Below are positions 41,569 to 50,410 of a stretch of DNA of 64,000 nt, piece by piece. This DNA comes from Rhodococcus sovatensis (GTDB taxonomy: Bacteria > Actinomycetota > Actinomycetes > Mycobacteriales > Mycobacteriaceae): positions 5,084,001-5,148,000 of the forward strand of contig NZ_CP147846.1 in NCBI RefSeq assembly GCF_037327425.1, written 5' to 3'. Position 1 is the stretch's first letter. Each line of letters begins with the position of its first letter. Position numbers and translations under genes: made by a program. Below the pieces are notes generated by a model. That model made no database searches, had not been told where the DNA came from, and worked only from the letters and a program-made list of their open reading frames with translations.

Positions 41569-42546
41569 GTGATGATCGAGACGACAGGTTTGACCAAGAG
41601 CTTCACACGAGGAAAGACGAAGGTCGACGCGGTGCGAGGCATCGATCTGTCGGTGGCGGAGGGGGAGCTGGTCGCGCTGCTCGGCCCCAACGGTGCGGGC
41701 AAGTCGACGACGCTACGCATGCTCACGACCCTGCTGGCGCCGACGTCGGGATCGGCCCGCATCGCGGGGCACAGCATCACCGAGGATCGCGACGCCGTCC
41801 GACGCAGCCTGGGGTACGTCGGGCAGGGCAACGGAGGTGGGCACAACCAGCGAGTTCGGGACGAATTGCTCACGCAAGGCCGGTGCTACGGACTGTCCGC
41901 GCACAGAGCGGGTGTCCGCGCGGACGAATTACTGTCGGCGCTCGACCTCGGGGATCTGGCGAAGCGGACGGTCTCGACACTGTCCGGCGGGCAGCGTCGT
42001 CGCCTCGACATCGCGATCGGACTCGTTCACCGTCCACCCTTGCTTTTTCTCGACGAACCGTCGACGGGCATGGATCCGCAGAGCCGAGCCAACCTGTGGG
42101 AGCACATACTTCGGCTACGGCAGGAGATGGGCACCACGATCGTGCTGACGACGCACTATCTCGACGAGGCCGATTCGATGGCGGAGCGCGTCATCGTCAT
42201 CGACACGGGAACCATCATCGCCGACGACACAGCCGACGCGCTGAAAGCGAATCTTGCCGGCGATCTGGTGACGCTGTCGGTTGCTTCGGCCGACGCCGCG
42301 ATCGGATTGGCGTCCATCCTCGGCAGTGCAGACGGAGTCCGCGACATCACGACGTCGGGAGAACGACTGAACATTCGGGTCGTGCGTGGGGATCGTGCAC
42401 TTCCGGAACTATTGAGGCGCAGTGAATCTCACGGATTCGTAGTCGAATCAGCTGACCTGTCCCGTCCGACCCTGGACGACGTGTTCCTCGGCCTCACCGG
42501 CCGCAGCCTTCGTGAAACCAGCCTTCGTGAAACCGCAACCGTTTAA
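41569..42546 (+). CDS. ABC-2 exporter ATPase (DrrA/CcmA type)
   Basis: A 325-residue ATPase of the daunorubicin-resistance type. Walker A is GPNGAGKSTTLRML near residue 38. The Q-loop region YVGQGNGGG has the Gly-rich form typical of DrrA. Signature is TLSGGQRRRLDIA, Walker B LLFLDEPSTGMDP, switch TTHYLDEADSM, followed by the DrrA-type C-terminal domain. Its last codons hold a perfect 15-bp tandem repeat that encodes SLRETSLRET. The GTG and the adjacent ATG are both possible starts; the GTG has AAGGGG at better spacing. Confidence 0.88.
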   Translation: MMIETTGLTKSFTRGKTKVDAVRGIDLSVAEGELVALLGPNGAGKSTTLRMLTTLLAPTSGSARIAGHSITEDRDAVRRSLGYVGQGNGGGHNQRVRDELLTQGRCYGLSAHRAGVRADELLSALDLGDLAKRTVSTLSGGQRRRLDIAIGLVHRPPLLFLDEPSTGMDPQSRANLWEHILRLRQEMGTTIVLTTHYLDEADSMAERVIVIDTGTIIADDTADALKANLAGDLVTLSVASADAAIGLASILGSADGVRDITTSGERLNIRVVRGDRALPELLRRSESHGFVVESADLSRPTLDDVFLGLTGRSLRETSLRETATV

Positions 42547-42555
42547 GGAGCAGAC

Positions 42556-43302
42556 ATGAATACACTGACCGGAAGTTCCATAGTAATGGTGCGCGAACTG
42601 CGGCCCATGGTCCGCGACCCGTTCACTGTCGTCTTCAGCCTCACTCAACCCCTGATCTTGCTCGCATTGTTCGGGCCGCTGCTCGGCACTGTCCCGGGAC
42701 TCGGTGACGGGAACGTATGGGACTGGTTCGTCCCTGGCGTGCTGGCCATGATCGCGATCTTCGGAACGTCCATGACCGGGTCCAACCTGTTGACCGAGTT
42801 GCACGACGGTTCTCACGAGCGAATGTTGGTCACTCCGCTTCCTCGGTCCTCGCTGCTGATCGGGCGTGCGGTGAAGGAGATGGTGCCGCTCGCTGCGCAG
42901 GCTGTGCTGATCGTTCTCGTCGCATTGCCGCTCGGGCTGTCGGTCGATCCGTTGGGCGCTGTAGTTGGGATCGTCCTGCTGGGGATCTTCGGGATCGGGC
43001 TGGGTGCGCTGTCGTACTCGCTCGCGCTTGCGGTTCGAGCGCAGGATTGGGTGTTCTGGGCAGTGCAGCAGACTTTGATGTTCCCGCTGCTGATCCTGTC
43101 CGGCACCATGCTTCCGCTCGATGGTGCGCCCGGATGGATGCAGTTTCTCGTCGACATCAATCCGCTCGGCTACGTGGTGAGCGCCGAACGAGCATTGTTT
43201 GCAGGTGAATTCGCGAGCATGACCGTACTGCACGGGATCGTGGCCGCGGTCAGCGTCGCGGTGGTGGGTCTCGCCGTGGGAATCAGAGCGATGCGCCGGT
43301 GA
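42556..43302 (+). CDS. ABC-2 exporter permease (DrrB type)
   Basis: A 248-residue inner-membrane permease with six helices. MVRELRPMVRDPFTVVFSLTQPLILLALFG is the conserved N-terminal amphipathic-plus-helix entry, and FPLLILSGTMLPLDGAPGWMQ near residue 175 is the ABC-2 signature before the last helix. It follows its ATPase by 9 bp and forms an exporter with it. Such pairs export hydrophobic drugs or lipids; no biosynthetic cluster is adjacent to name the substrate. Confidence 0.88.
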   Translation: MNTLTGSSIVMVRELRPMVRDPFTVVFSLTQPLILLALFGPLLGTVPGLGDGNVWDWFVPGVLAMIAIFGTSMTGSNLLTELHDGSHERMLVTPLPRSSLLIGRAVKEMVPLAAQAVLIVLVALPLGLSVDPLGAVVGIVLLGIFGIGLGALSYSLALAVRAQDWVFWAVQQTLMFPLLILSGTMLPLDGAPGWMQFLVDINPLGYVVSAERALFAGEFASMTVLHGIVAAVSVAVVGLAVGIRAMRR

Positions 43303-43326
43303 CGCGGTCTGCTCTACGCTGAGTCG

Positions 43327-44013
43327 ATGCGAGCGCACGAGGTGGTTCTGGGGCGGATCGAGCAGGATCTGGCCGCAGGCAAGATCGGCGTCGGCGACCG
43401 CCTTCCGTCGGAGCGGGCGTTGGCGGAGGAGCTGGGTGTCGGGCGCTCGTCCATCCGAGAAGCCATCAGGGTGCTCGAGGCAATGGGAGTCGTACGTACC
43501 GCAGTGGGGTCGGGGCCCGACGCGGGTGCGTACGTGATGGCCGATCCGGCGACGTCGATCGGATCGGCCCTCCGCCTGCACATGGCGACCCGGTTCCTAT
43601 CGATTCCCGATGTGGTCCAAACCAGGGTGCTCCTCGAATCCTGGGCACTTCGGGAGGCGGCAGGCCGGGATCCCGATCTCTCCGCTGTCGAGTCACTGCT
43701 GGATCGGATGGACGACCTGGAGCTGCCTCCCGAGCAGTTCCATCGTCTCGACGCCGAATTGCATGTTCGGCTCGCAAGCCTGGCGGGCAACGTACTGGTC
43801 GAGGCGATGATGACCTCCCTCAGAGAGGCCATTCACGGCTATGTGATGGAAGCTGTTCCAGCACTCAATGATTGGGAATCCGTCGCGGTCAATCTGCGAT
43901 GTGAGCACCGGGGGATAGTCGATGCGGTTCGCAGGGGCGACGGCGGACGAGCTGCAATCCTGGTCCGTGAGCACATCGAAGGGTTCTACGCCCTGGCGCC
44001 TCTCCAGCCGTGA
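43327..44013 (+). CDS. FadR-subfamily GntR regulator
   Basis: A 228-residue repressor. The winged HTH (residues about 8-70) has VGDRLPSERALAEELGVGRSSIREAIRVLEAMGVV, a textbook GntR motif. The C-terminal all-helical FCD domain has RLDAELHVRLASLAGN and CEHRGIVDAVRRGD, with metal-binding Asp/His positions present. It starts 24 bp after the exporter permease gene and ends overlapping the LacI gene by 28 bp. Target unknown; exporter control or an organic-acid pathway are both possible. Confidence 0.87.
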   Translation: MRAHEVVLGRIEQDLAAGKIGVGDRLPSERALAEELGVGRSSIREAIRVLEAMGVVRTAVGSGPDAGAYVMADPATSIGSALRLHMATRFLSIPDVVQTRVLLESWALREAAGRDPDLSAVESLLDRMDDLELPPEQFHRLDAELHVRLASLAGNVLVEAMMTSLREAIHGYVMEAVPALNDWESVAVNLRCEHRGIVDAVRRGDGGRAAILVREHIEGFYALAPLQP

Positions 44014-45008
44014 TCGGTGGACCCCCGCACGACGAGCGACGGGGTGAACGTCAGTTGCCGAAAAGTGTTCTCACCCTGATTGTTCACTTGCTCCATCAGT
44101 AGCTCCGCGGCGGCGTGGCCCAGTTCGGCTCGGGGCTGCGACACCGAGGTCAAGGGGACGGCCGCGCCTGCTGCGTAGTCGATATCGTCGTACCCGACGA
44201 TGGCCAGGTCGTCGGGAACCCGCAATCCGCGTTGAATGTATTCTTGCAGAACGCCCAGCGCGAGCAAGTCGTTCGCGCACACTGCGCCGGTCGGAGGATT
44301 GTCGGTCATATCGAGTATTCGCCCGGCGGCCTTCGCGCCCGCCTCGATACTGAGCGATTCCGCCCAGATGGTCGACATTCGGGTGCTGGCCGAGTCTGCG
44401 ACGGCATCGAGCGCGCCGGCCCGCCGATCTCGCACCTGCCGGATACTCGGCGGCCCGCCGACGAATACGAGATCCCGATGGCCGAGGTCCATCAGATGTC
44501 GCGTCGCGAGATGCCCACCGTGCACGTCGTCGACCGCGACCGAGGACCTGCCCGGAGTGCGTGATCCCCGGTCGAGAAGCACCACAGGCGTTCCCTGACG
44601 ATCGAGCTTGTCGAGCATCGGAATGTTCTCCCCGACGGGACTGAGCAGGATGCCTTGCACGCGCTGCTCCATCAGAAGCCGCAACTGGCGATTCTCTCGA
44701 TCCTCGGACTCACCGCTGCCGACGAGCACCATCAGCAGGTCGTTGGCGTCGGCTACCGACTCTGCTCCGGCCGCGACGTCGAGAAAGAACGGGTTTCGTG
44801 CATCGAGCACGACGACGGCAAGCATGCGGGACTGGCCTGCCCGGAGTTGACGCGCGGCATCGTTCCGGACGAATCCGAGCTGGGCGATCGCTGCCTCGAC
44901 GCGCTCGCGAGTGGTCTCGGACACCATGTCAGGACGGTTGAGGACATTGCTGATCGTGCCCATGGACACACCGGCGAGGGCCGCGACCTCACGCATGCTC
45001 GCTGCCAT
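43986..45008 (-). CDS. LacI-family repressor of the rhamnose regulon
   Basis: A 340-residue repressor. The HTH is MREVAALAGVSMGTISNVLNRPDMVSETT at residues 5-35, followed by the hinge helix and the periplasmic-binding-protein-like ligand domain with VCANDLLALGVLQ and VGYDDIDYAAGAAVPLTSV. It is divergent from the L-rhamnose operon, and two TGAANCGNTTCA sites lie between the genes, one near each start. It therefore probably represses both itself and the operon until L-rhamnose or a metabolite is present. Start set by GGGAGGG ten bases upstream. Confidence 0.88.
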   Translation of the reverse strand: MAASMREVAALAGVSMGTISNVLNRPDMVSETTRERVEAAIAQLGFVRNDAARQLRAGQSRMLAVVVLDARNPFFLDVAAGAESVADANDLLMVLVGSGESEDRENRQLRLLMEQRVQGILLSPVGENIPMLDKLDRQGTPVVLLDRGSRTPGRSSVAVDDVHGGHLATRHLMDLGHRDLVFVGGPPSIRQVRDRRAGALDAVADSASTRMSTIWAESLSIEAGAKAAGRILDMTDNPPTGAVCANDLLALGVLQEYIQRGLRVPDDLAIVGYDDIDYAAGAAVPLTSVSQPRAELGHAAAELLMEQVNNQGENTFRQLTFTPSLVVRGSTDHGWRGARA

Positions 45009-45067
45009 ACGGATCAGCCCTCCCCAGGATCGGATATGCACCACGCAGTGACGAAGTTCCTATCCAT

Positions 45068-45079
45068 TGAATCGGTTCA
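45068..45079 (+). promoter_or_regulatory. LacI-type operator O1
   Basis: TGAATCGGTTCA, of the form TGAA-NCGN-TTCA with the central CG typical of LacI-family operators. It lies 60 bp upstream of the repressor gene start. The same pattern recurs in O2 near the rhamnose operon promoter. Confidence 0.6.
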
Positions 45080-45221
45080 TCGCTCGGTGCGCAACATCTG
45101 CGTCCAATCGACGACGGACTCAGTGGAGAAACCTTACGTCGATCGTGCTGGATGCCATCGAGACGTTGGATGGGCGCTTGTAACGATTCAGTAACGTCAG
45201 GGAGTGATCCGTGTCACGGGG

Positions 45222-45251
45222 TTGACTTGTGTCCACCGTCACTTCTAGCTT
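45222..45251 (+). promoter_or_regulatory. Probable rhamnose operon promoter
   Basis: TTGACT at 45222 and TAGCTT at 45246, 18 bp apart, about 60 bp upstream of the first operon gene. The hexamers resemble actinobacterial housekeeping-sigma sites. Operator O2 lies just downstream of the -10, where a bound repressor would block transcription. Confidence 0.45.
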
Positions 45252-45263
45252 TTAGGAACGAAA

Positions 45264-45275
45264 TGAACCGTTTCA
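45264..45275 (+). promoter_or_regulatory. LacI-type operator O2
   Basis: TGAACCGTTTCA, again TGAA-NCGN-TTCA, between the candidate -10 and the first operon gene (36 bp upstream of its ATG). With O1, about 190 bp away, it could support DNA looping across the divergent promoters. Confidence 0.62.
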
Positions 45276-45310
45276 ATCGAGACGGTTCGATCCGACCGGG
45301 AGGTCCTTTC

Positions 45311-46861
45311 ATGAGCGTCTCGACGACGCCCGGCGGTGGTGGCACGATGCCAACCCCCTTGCTCGAGGTTCGGAACGTGAGAAAGACCTTCGGTGCCGTG
45401 TCCGCGGTCGCAGGTGTGTCGTTCCCGCTGTTCGCGGGAGAGGCCCATGCACTGGTCGGCGAGAACGGTGCGGGCAAATCGACCATCGTCAAGATGCTCG
45501 CGGGCGTCCACACCCCGGACACCGGCACCCTTGTCGTGGGCGGTGCGGACGTGACCCTCGGTTCTCCGGCCGAAGCGAAGTCGAAGGGCATCGCGGTGAT
45601 CTACCAGGAGCCCACACTGTTTCCCGATCTCTCGATAGCCGAGAACATCTACATCGGAGCGCAACCGAAGGGTCGCGGCGGGATGATCGACCGGTCCGCG
45701 ATGAATGCTGCGGCAGAAGCGCTGTTCGCACGGCTCGGGGTACCGATGAATCCCGATCGACTGGCAAGTGGACTCTCGATCGCAGATCAGCAACTGGTCG
45801 AAATCGCCAAAGCGCTGTCGACGCAGGCGTCGGTCATCGTCATGGACGAGCCGACGGCGGCGCTGTCCGGCAACGAGGTCGAGAGACTGTTCAAGGTCGC
45901 GCGTTCACTGTGCGCGGACGGAGCGGCAGTGCTGTTCATCTCGCACCGCTTCGAAGAGATATTCGCACTGTGCCAGCGAGTGACCGTGATGCGCGACGGC
46001 AAACACATCTCGACTTCCGAGCTCGCCGGACTGACCGTCGACGATCTCGTCAAAGCCATGGTGGGCCGCGAGCTCGGCGCGCTGTTCCCGAAGCTGGATG
46101 TCGAGCCGGGCGCGGTAGTGCTCGAGGTCGACGGGTTGAGCCGGGCGGGAGTGTTCACCGACGTCAGCTTCTCCGTCCGAGCTGGGGAGATCGTGGCACT
46201 CGCGGGGCTCGTCGGGGCGGGCCGCTCCGAGGTCATGCAAGCAGTATTCGGCGTCGACCCCCGCGATTCGGGTGAAGTGCGCGTCAGAGGAAGAACACTG
46301 AAACCCGGGAATCCGAAAGCTGCGATGCGTGCCGGGATCGCACTGGTGCCCGAGGACCGACGTCAGCAGGGCCTCATTCCAGAGATGTCCATAGAACGCA
46401 ACGCGACCCTGACTCGATCGGCGGCGTTGGCGCGCTTCGGATTTCTCGTCGGTGGTCGGGAACGACGTTCCGCGTACGAGTGGACCAAGAAGCTGCAGAC
46501 GAAGTTCGCTCGCATCACCGATCCTGTGGGGACTCTGTCCGGTGGAAACCAGCAGAAGGTGGTCCTCGCCAAGTGGCTGGCCACCGATCCAACGGTCCTC
46601 GTTGTGGACGAGCCGACACGAGGAATCGACGTAGGGACGAAAGCCGAAGTGCACAGGATCATTTCCCAACTCGCACAGGACGGCGTCGCAATCGTGATGA
46701 TCTCCTCCGAGCTGCCCGAGGTCCTCGGAATGGCAGACCGTGTGCTGGTCATGCGCGAGGGCCGTATCGCCGCGGAGATCGACCGAGCCGACGCCACCGA
46801 GGAATCCGTCATGTACGCCGCGATGGGATCAACGGCCACAGGGCCGGGTGCTGCAGCATGA
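45311..46861 (+). CDS. rhaT: Rhamnose ABC importer ATPase (double-domain, RhaT-like)
   Basis: A 516-residue fusion of two ABC ATPase domains, as in CUT2 sugar importers. The first domain has Walker A GENGAGKSTI near residue 52 and Walker B VIVMDEPTAAL. The second, from about residue 270, has GLVGAGRSE as degenerate Walker A and LSGGNQQKVVLAKWL plus LVVDEPTRGID. First gene of the rhamnose operon; GGGAGG lies 7 bp before the ATG. It overlaps the first permease gene by ATGA. Confidence 0.9.
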   Translation: MSVSTTPGGGGTMPTPLLEVRNVRKTFGAVSAVAGVSFPLFAGEAHALVGENGAGKSTIVKMLAGVHTPDTGTLVVGGADVTLGSPAEAKSKGIAVIYQEPTLFPDLSIAENIYIGAQPKGRGGMIDRSAMNAAAEALFARLGVPMNPDRLASGLSIADQQLVEIAKALSTQASVIVMDEPTAALSGNEVERLFKVARSLCADGAAVLFISHRFEEIFALCQRVTVMRDGKHISTSELAGLTVDDLVKAMVGRELGALFPKLDVEPGAVVLEVDGLSRAGVFTDVSFSVRAGEIVALAGLVGAGRSEVMQAVFGVDPRDSGEVRVRGRTLKPGNPKAAMRAGIALVPEDRRQQGLIPEMSIERNATLTRSAALARFGFLVGGRERRSAYEWTKKLQTKFARITDPVGTLSGGNQQKVVLAKWLATDPTVLVVDEPTRGIDVGTKAEVHRIISQLAQDGVAIVMISSELPEVLGMADRVLVMREGRIAAEIDRADATEESVMYAAMGSTATGPGAAA

Positions 46862-47910
46862 GCATCACCACGGACGTGAGCGCGCCTGCGGACCCGCTGA
46901 AGCCGGTGCAGAAGGACGGCACGTCACTCGTCGAGAAAGTGCTGCGGATGCGCTCGCTCGGGATACTCGCTGCCTTGATCGTGCTCGTAGCAGTCACCAC
47001 AGCGAAGAACTCCGGATTCCTGTCCTCACAAAGCATCAGGGACCTGCTACTTGCTGCATCGATCGTCGCGGTCCTCGTAGTCGGCCAGACCGTCGTGATG
47101 ATCACCAAGAACATCGACCTGTCGGTCGGATCGATTCTCGGACTGTCTGCATTCGCCGCGGGTTCGGTCATGCACAGTTCGCCTGACCTACCGATCGTCG
47201 TCGGGATCTTCGCAGGTGTCGCCGTCGGAGCCGTATGCGGCGTGGTCAACGCAGTATTGGTCCGATTCGGCGGCGTACCTGCACTGGTCGTGACCCTGGG
47301 AACGATGTACATCTTCCGCGGTGTCGCTTATTTCTGGGCAGGTGGAGAACAGATCACCGCCGACGAGATGCCCGGATCGTTCCTCGACCTCGGTACCGCA
47401 AGCATTGTGGGCATCCCTGTTCTGGTACTGATCGCTCTCGTCGCCATCGCGGTCACCGGGACCTACCTCGGCCGCTACCGCAGCGGACGCGACCTCTACG
47501 CCATCGGATCCAACGGACAGGCCGCCGAACTCGCCGGAATCGCGGTGGGCAGGAGGACGCTCGCGGCATTCGCGTTCTCGGGGGCGATGGCAGGTATCGC
47601 AGGAGTCATGTTCGCCGCACGATTCGGAACCGTCGACGCAGCCGCGGGAACCGGATACGAACTCAACGTCATCGCCGCGTGCGTCGTCGGCGGAGTCGCG
47701 GTGGTCGGCGGCATCGGAACCATCTGGGGCGCCGCCCTCGGCGCGCTGCTCCTGACGACGATCAACAGCGCACTCCCGGTCCTGCAGATCGACCAGTTCT
47801 GGCAGCAGGCCATTGTCGGTGCGCTCATACTCATCGCCATCGCGGCGGACCGAATCGCGGCCGTCCGTGCTGCGCAGCAACTTCGAAAGAGGAGCGCTCA
47901 TGTCGAGTGA
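46858..47910 (+). CDS. rhaP: Rhamnose ABC importer permease (RhaP-like)
   Basis: A 350-residue CUT2 permease with eight to ten helices. ITKNIDLSVGSILGLSAF near residue 85 and IAACVVGGVAVVGGIGTIWGAALGALLL near residue 280 (the GG.S..GG..G-type loop) are family signatures. The N-terminal 30 residues are cytosolic. Coupled to the ATPase by ATGA and overlapping the second permease gene start by 11 bp. With that protein it forms the membrane channel. Confidence 0.88.
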   Translation: MSITTDVSAPADPLKPVQKDGTSLVEKVLRMRSLGILAALIVLVAVTTAKNSGFLSSQSIRDLLLAASIVAVLVVGQTVVMITKNIDLSVGSILGLSAFAAGSVMHSSPDLPIVVGIFAGVAVGAVCGVVNAVLVRFGGVPALVVTLGTMYIFRGVAYFWAGGEQITADEMPGSFLDLGTASIVGIPVLVLIALVAIAVTGTYLGRYRSGRDLYAIGSNGQAAELAGIAVGRRTLAAFAFSGAMAGIAGVMFAARFGTVDAAAGTGYELNVIAACVVGGVAVVGGIGTIWGAALGALLLTTINSALPVLQIDQFWQQAIVGALILIAIAADRIAAVRAAQQLRKRSAHVE

Positions 47911-48940
47911 TCTCGCCACGGCACCGGCCGGTCCTACAGCCCCGGCGCCGCAGTCCGGGAGCCGGTGGCGCGAGCTCCTCGCGAACTGGGACACCGCGAT
48001 CATCACGCTCACGGTTCTGGTCTTGATCGGAGCCTCCATCACCAACCCCGATTTCGGCAGCAGTACCAACTTCACCTTCCTGGTCCTCGACCTGGCGCCG
48101 ATCTTCCTGATCGCACTACCGATGACCCTGATCATCGTGACCGGTGAAATCGATCTGTCGGTGGCAAGTACGCTCGGGCTCAGTGGAGCGGCCATGGGCT
48201 GGATGTGGAACAACGGGTTCACGATCGAGATGATCGTCCCGATGTGCATCCTGCTCGGTGCACTGCTCGGAGCGCTCAACGGATTCCTCGTCGCTGGGCT
48301 CGGACTACCCTCTCTCGCAGTGACGATCGGGACGCTTGCGTTGTTCCGTGGATTGGCATTCGTACTGCTGGGTGATCAGGCGGTGTCGAACTTCCCTCGT
48401 GCCTATACCTCGTGGGTCACTGGAACCGTCGGTGACACCCCGATACCCAATCTCGCAATTCCGTTGGTGATCCTCGCGGTCGTCTTCGGGGTGATCTTGC
48501 AATCGACAGCGTTGGGGCGCAACATCTATGCGACCGGAGCGAGTGCGACAGCAGCGAAGTTCGCCGGAATCGACGGAAACCGAATCAAGTTCTGGCTGTA
48601 CGTGGTCGCCGGCGCCGTCGCAGCGCTCGCCGGAGTCCTGTGGAGTCTGCGGTATTCGAGTGCACGCGCCGACAACGGATCCGGCCTCGAACTATCCGTC
48701 GTTGCCGCGGTACTGCTCGGTGGCGTCTCCATCTTCGGCGGCAAAGGTCGATTGCTCGGAGTTCTCGCCGCCGTGGTTCTCCTTGCCACCCTGCAGAATG
48801 CCCTCCGGCTCGAGGACATCTCGAACGAGGCGCTCACCGTCGTCACCGGCGTACTGCTCATCGTCGCCGTTCTTCTGCCCAACGTACTGAAAATTGTCCG
48901 AACCTCCTCCCAACGTCGCAAAGCCATTCGCGCTCTCTAG
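47900..48940 (+). CDS. rhaQ: Rhamnose ABC importer permease (RhaQ-like)
   Basis: A 346-residue CUT2 permease. VTGEIDLSVASTLGLSGAAMG near residue 85 and LSVVAAVLLGGVSIFGGKGRLLGVLAAV near residue 270 are the family motifs. AGGAGCG precedes the ATG. It begins inside the end of the first permease gene and is followed after 26 bp by the binding protein. Heterodimer partner of the preceding permease. Confidence 0.88.
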   Translation: MSSDLATAPAGPTAPAPQSGSRWRELLANWDTAIITLTVLVLIGASITNPDFGSSTNFTFLVLDLAPIFLIALPMTLIIVTGEIDLSVASTLGLSGAAMGWMWNNGFTIEMIVPMCILLGALLGALNGFLVAGLGLPSLAVTIGTLALFRGLAFVLLGDQAVSNFPRAYTSWVTGTVGDTPIPNLAIPLVILAVVFGVILQSTALGRNIYATGASATAAKFAGIDGNRIKFWLYVVAGAVAALAGVLWSLRYSSARADNGSGLELSVVAAVLLGGVSIFGGKGRLLGVLAAVVLLATLQNALRLEDISNEALTVVTGVLLIVAVLLPNVLKIVRTSSQRRKAIRAL

Positions 48941-48966
48941 GATTTCCCTCCCTCGAAAGGACCCTC

Positions 48967-50046
48967 ATGTCCCGCTTCTCCCGGCGCCTCGCGCCACTGG
49001 CAGGCGTCGCAGCCTTGTCCCTCGTGTTGACCGCATGCGTTGGCACCACTCAGGATTCGGCCTCGGATTCCTCCGACAGCGGCAGCCGAGCCACCGGCAC
49101 CGCCAACCCCGACGCCCCGATCACCGAGGGACTGAAGGTCGCATTCTTGCCCAAGCAGCTCAACAATCCCTACTCCGACATCGAGGTCGCGGGCGGTGAG
49201 ACCGCAGTGGGCGAATTCGGTGGTGAGTACAAGCTCGTCGGACCGAACGATGCAAGCGCATCTTCGCAGGTGTCCTATATCAATACCCTCATCCAGCAGA
49301 ACCAGGACGTCATCGGTATCGCCGCGAACGATCCGAATGCCGTGTGCCCGTCGCTGAATCAGGCACGCGATGCGGGCATCAAGGTCGTGACGTTCGATTC
49401 CGACGCATCGAAGGACTGCCGGGACCTGTTCATCAACCAGGCCACCACAGAGGGCGTCGGCGAGGCGCTCGCGAAGATGACCAGCGATCAGATCGGTGGC
49501 AGCGGCAAGATCGCGATCCTGTCGGCAACCCCCAACGCCACCAATCAGAACGCCTGGATCGAGGTGCTGAAGGAACAGCTCGCCTCGAACCCCGAGTACG
49601 CAAACATCGAACTCGTCACCACGGTCTACGGAAACGACGACGACCAGAAGTCGTTCCAGGAAACCCAGGGGCTCCTGCAGACCTACCCGGACCTGAAGGC
49701 CATCGTGTCCCCGACGACGGTCGGTATCGCAGCCGCAGCACGGTACATCTCGTCGTCGAGTTACAAGGACAACATCGTCCTCACCGGTCTCGGAACTCCC
49801 AATCAGATGCGCGAGTACGTCAAGGACGGCACCGTGAAGCAGTTCGCGCTGTGGGATCCCACCGACATCGGATACCTCGCTGCGTACGCGGGTGCGGCAC
49901 TGGCCTCGGGCCAGATCACCGGAGCCGAAGGCGAAACGTTCACGGCAGGTGAGCTCGGCGAGTACACGATCGGCGCCGACGGGGAACTGGTGCTCGGACC
50001 GCCCACCGTGTTCGACGCTGCCAACATCGACCAGTACGACTTCTGA
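48967..50046 (+). CDS. rhaS: Rhamnose-binding lipoprotein (RhaS-like)
   Basis: A 359-residue family 4 periplasmic-type binding protein. The signal peptide ends in the lipobox VLTAC near residue 24, so it is membrane-anchored. A Ser/Asp/Gly linker leads to GLKVAFLPKQLNNPYSDIEVAGGETAVGEFGGEYKLVGP, the RbsB/RhaS fold start. IAILSATPNATNQNAWIE near residue 185 is close to the rhamnose-binding subgroup. GAAAGGA lies before the ATG. Next gene encodes rhamnose mutarotase, which supports the substrate assignment. Confidence 0.88.
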   Translation: MSRFSRRLAPLAGVAALSLVLTACVGTTQDSASDSSDSGSRATGTANPDAPITEGLKVAFLPKQLNNPYSDIEVAGGETAVGEFGGEYKLVGPNDASASSQVSYINTLIQQNQDVIGIAANDPNAVCPSLNQARDAGIKVVTFDSDASKDCRDLFINQATTEGVGEALAKMTSDQIGGSGKIAILSATPNATNQNAWIEVLKEQLASNPEYANIELVTTVYGNDDDQKSFQETQGLLQTYPDLKAIVSPTTVGIAAAARYISSSSYKDNIVLTGLGTPNQMREYVKDGTVKQFALWDPTDIGYLAAYAGAALASGQITGAEGETFTAGELGEYTIGADGELVLGPPTVFDAANIDQYDF

Positions 50047-50068
50047 TCGAAACTGGCCACCGAAGATC

Positions 50069-50410
50069 ATGAACAGGTATTGCTTCACGCTCCAACTGAG
50101 GCCTGAATCCGTCCCCGAGTACACCGAGCGCCATACCGCGGTATGGCCCGAGATGCTCGAGGCATTGAAAGCCAACGGCTGGAACAACTATTCGCTGCAT
50201 ATCCGCGACGACGGGCTGATCGTCGGATACGTCGAAAGTCCTGATCTCGGAGCGTCGCAAAAGGCGATGAGCAGTACCGAAGTCAACGCGCGGTGGCAGG
50301 CCGAGATGGCGCCGTTCTTCACAGATCTCGGCTCTGCCACCCCGGACGAAGGCTTCGTGCTGCTGTCCGAACTATTTCACCTCGAGAGTCAGATGGGTAT
50401 CGAATCATGA
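50069..50410 (+). CDS. rhaM: L-rhamnose mutarotase
   Basis: A 113-residue dimeric ferredoxin-like protein that interconverts alpha- and beta-L-rhamnopyranose. YCFTLQLRPESVPEYTERHTAVWPEMLEALKANGWNNYS (first 45 residues, with the catalytic His in ERHTAVW) and the trailing LSELFHL are the RhaM pattern. The stop overlaps the isomerase ATG by 4 bp. Its presence next to isomerase and kinase genes is the strongest evidence that the operon is for L-rhamnose. Confidence 0.93.
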   Translation: MNRYCFTLQLRPESVPEYTERHTAVWPEMLEALKANGWNNYSLHIRDDGLIVGYVESPDLGASQKAMSSTEVNARWQAEMAPFFTDLGSATPDEGFVLLSELFHLESQMGIES

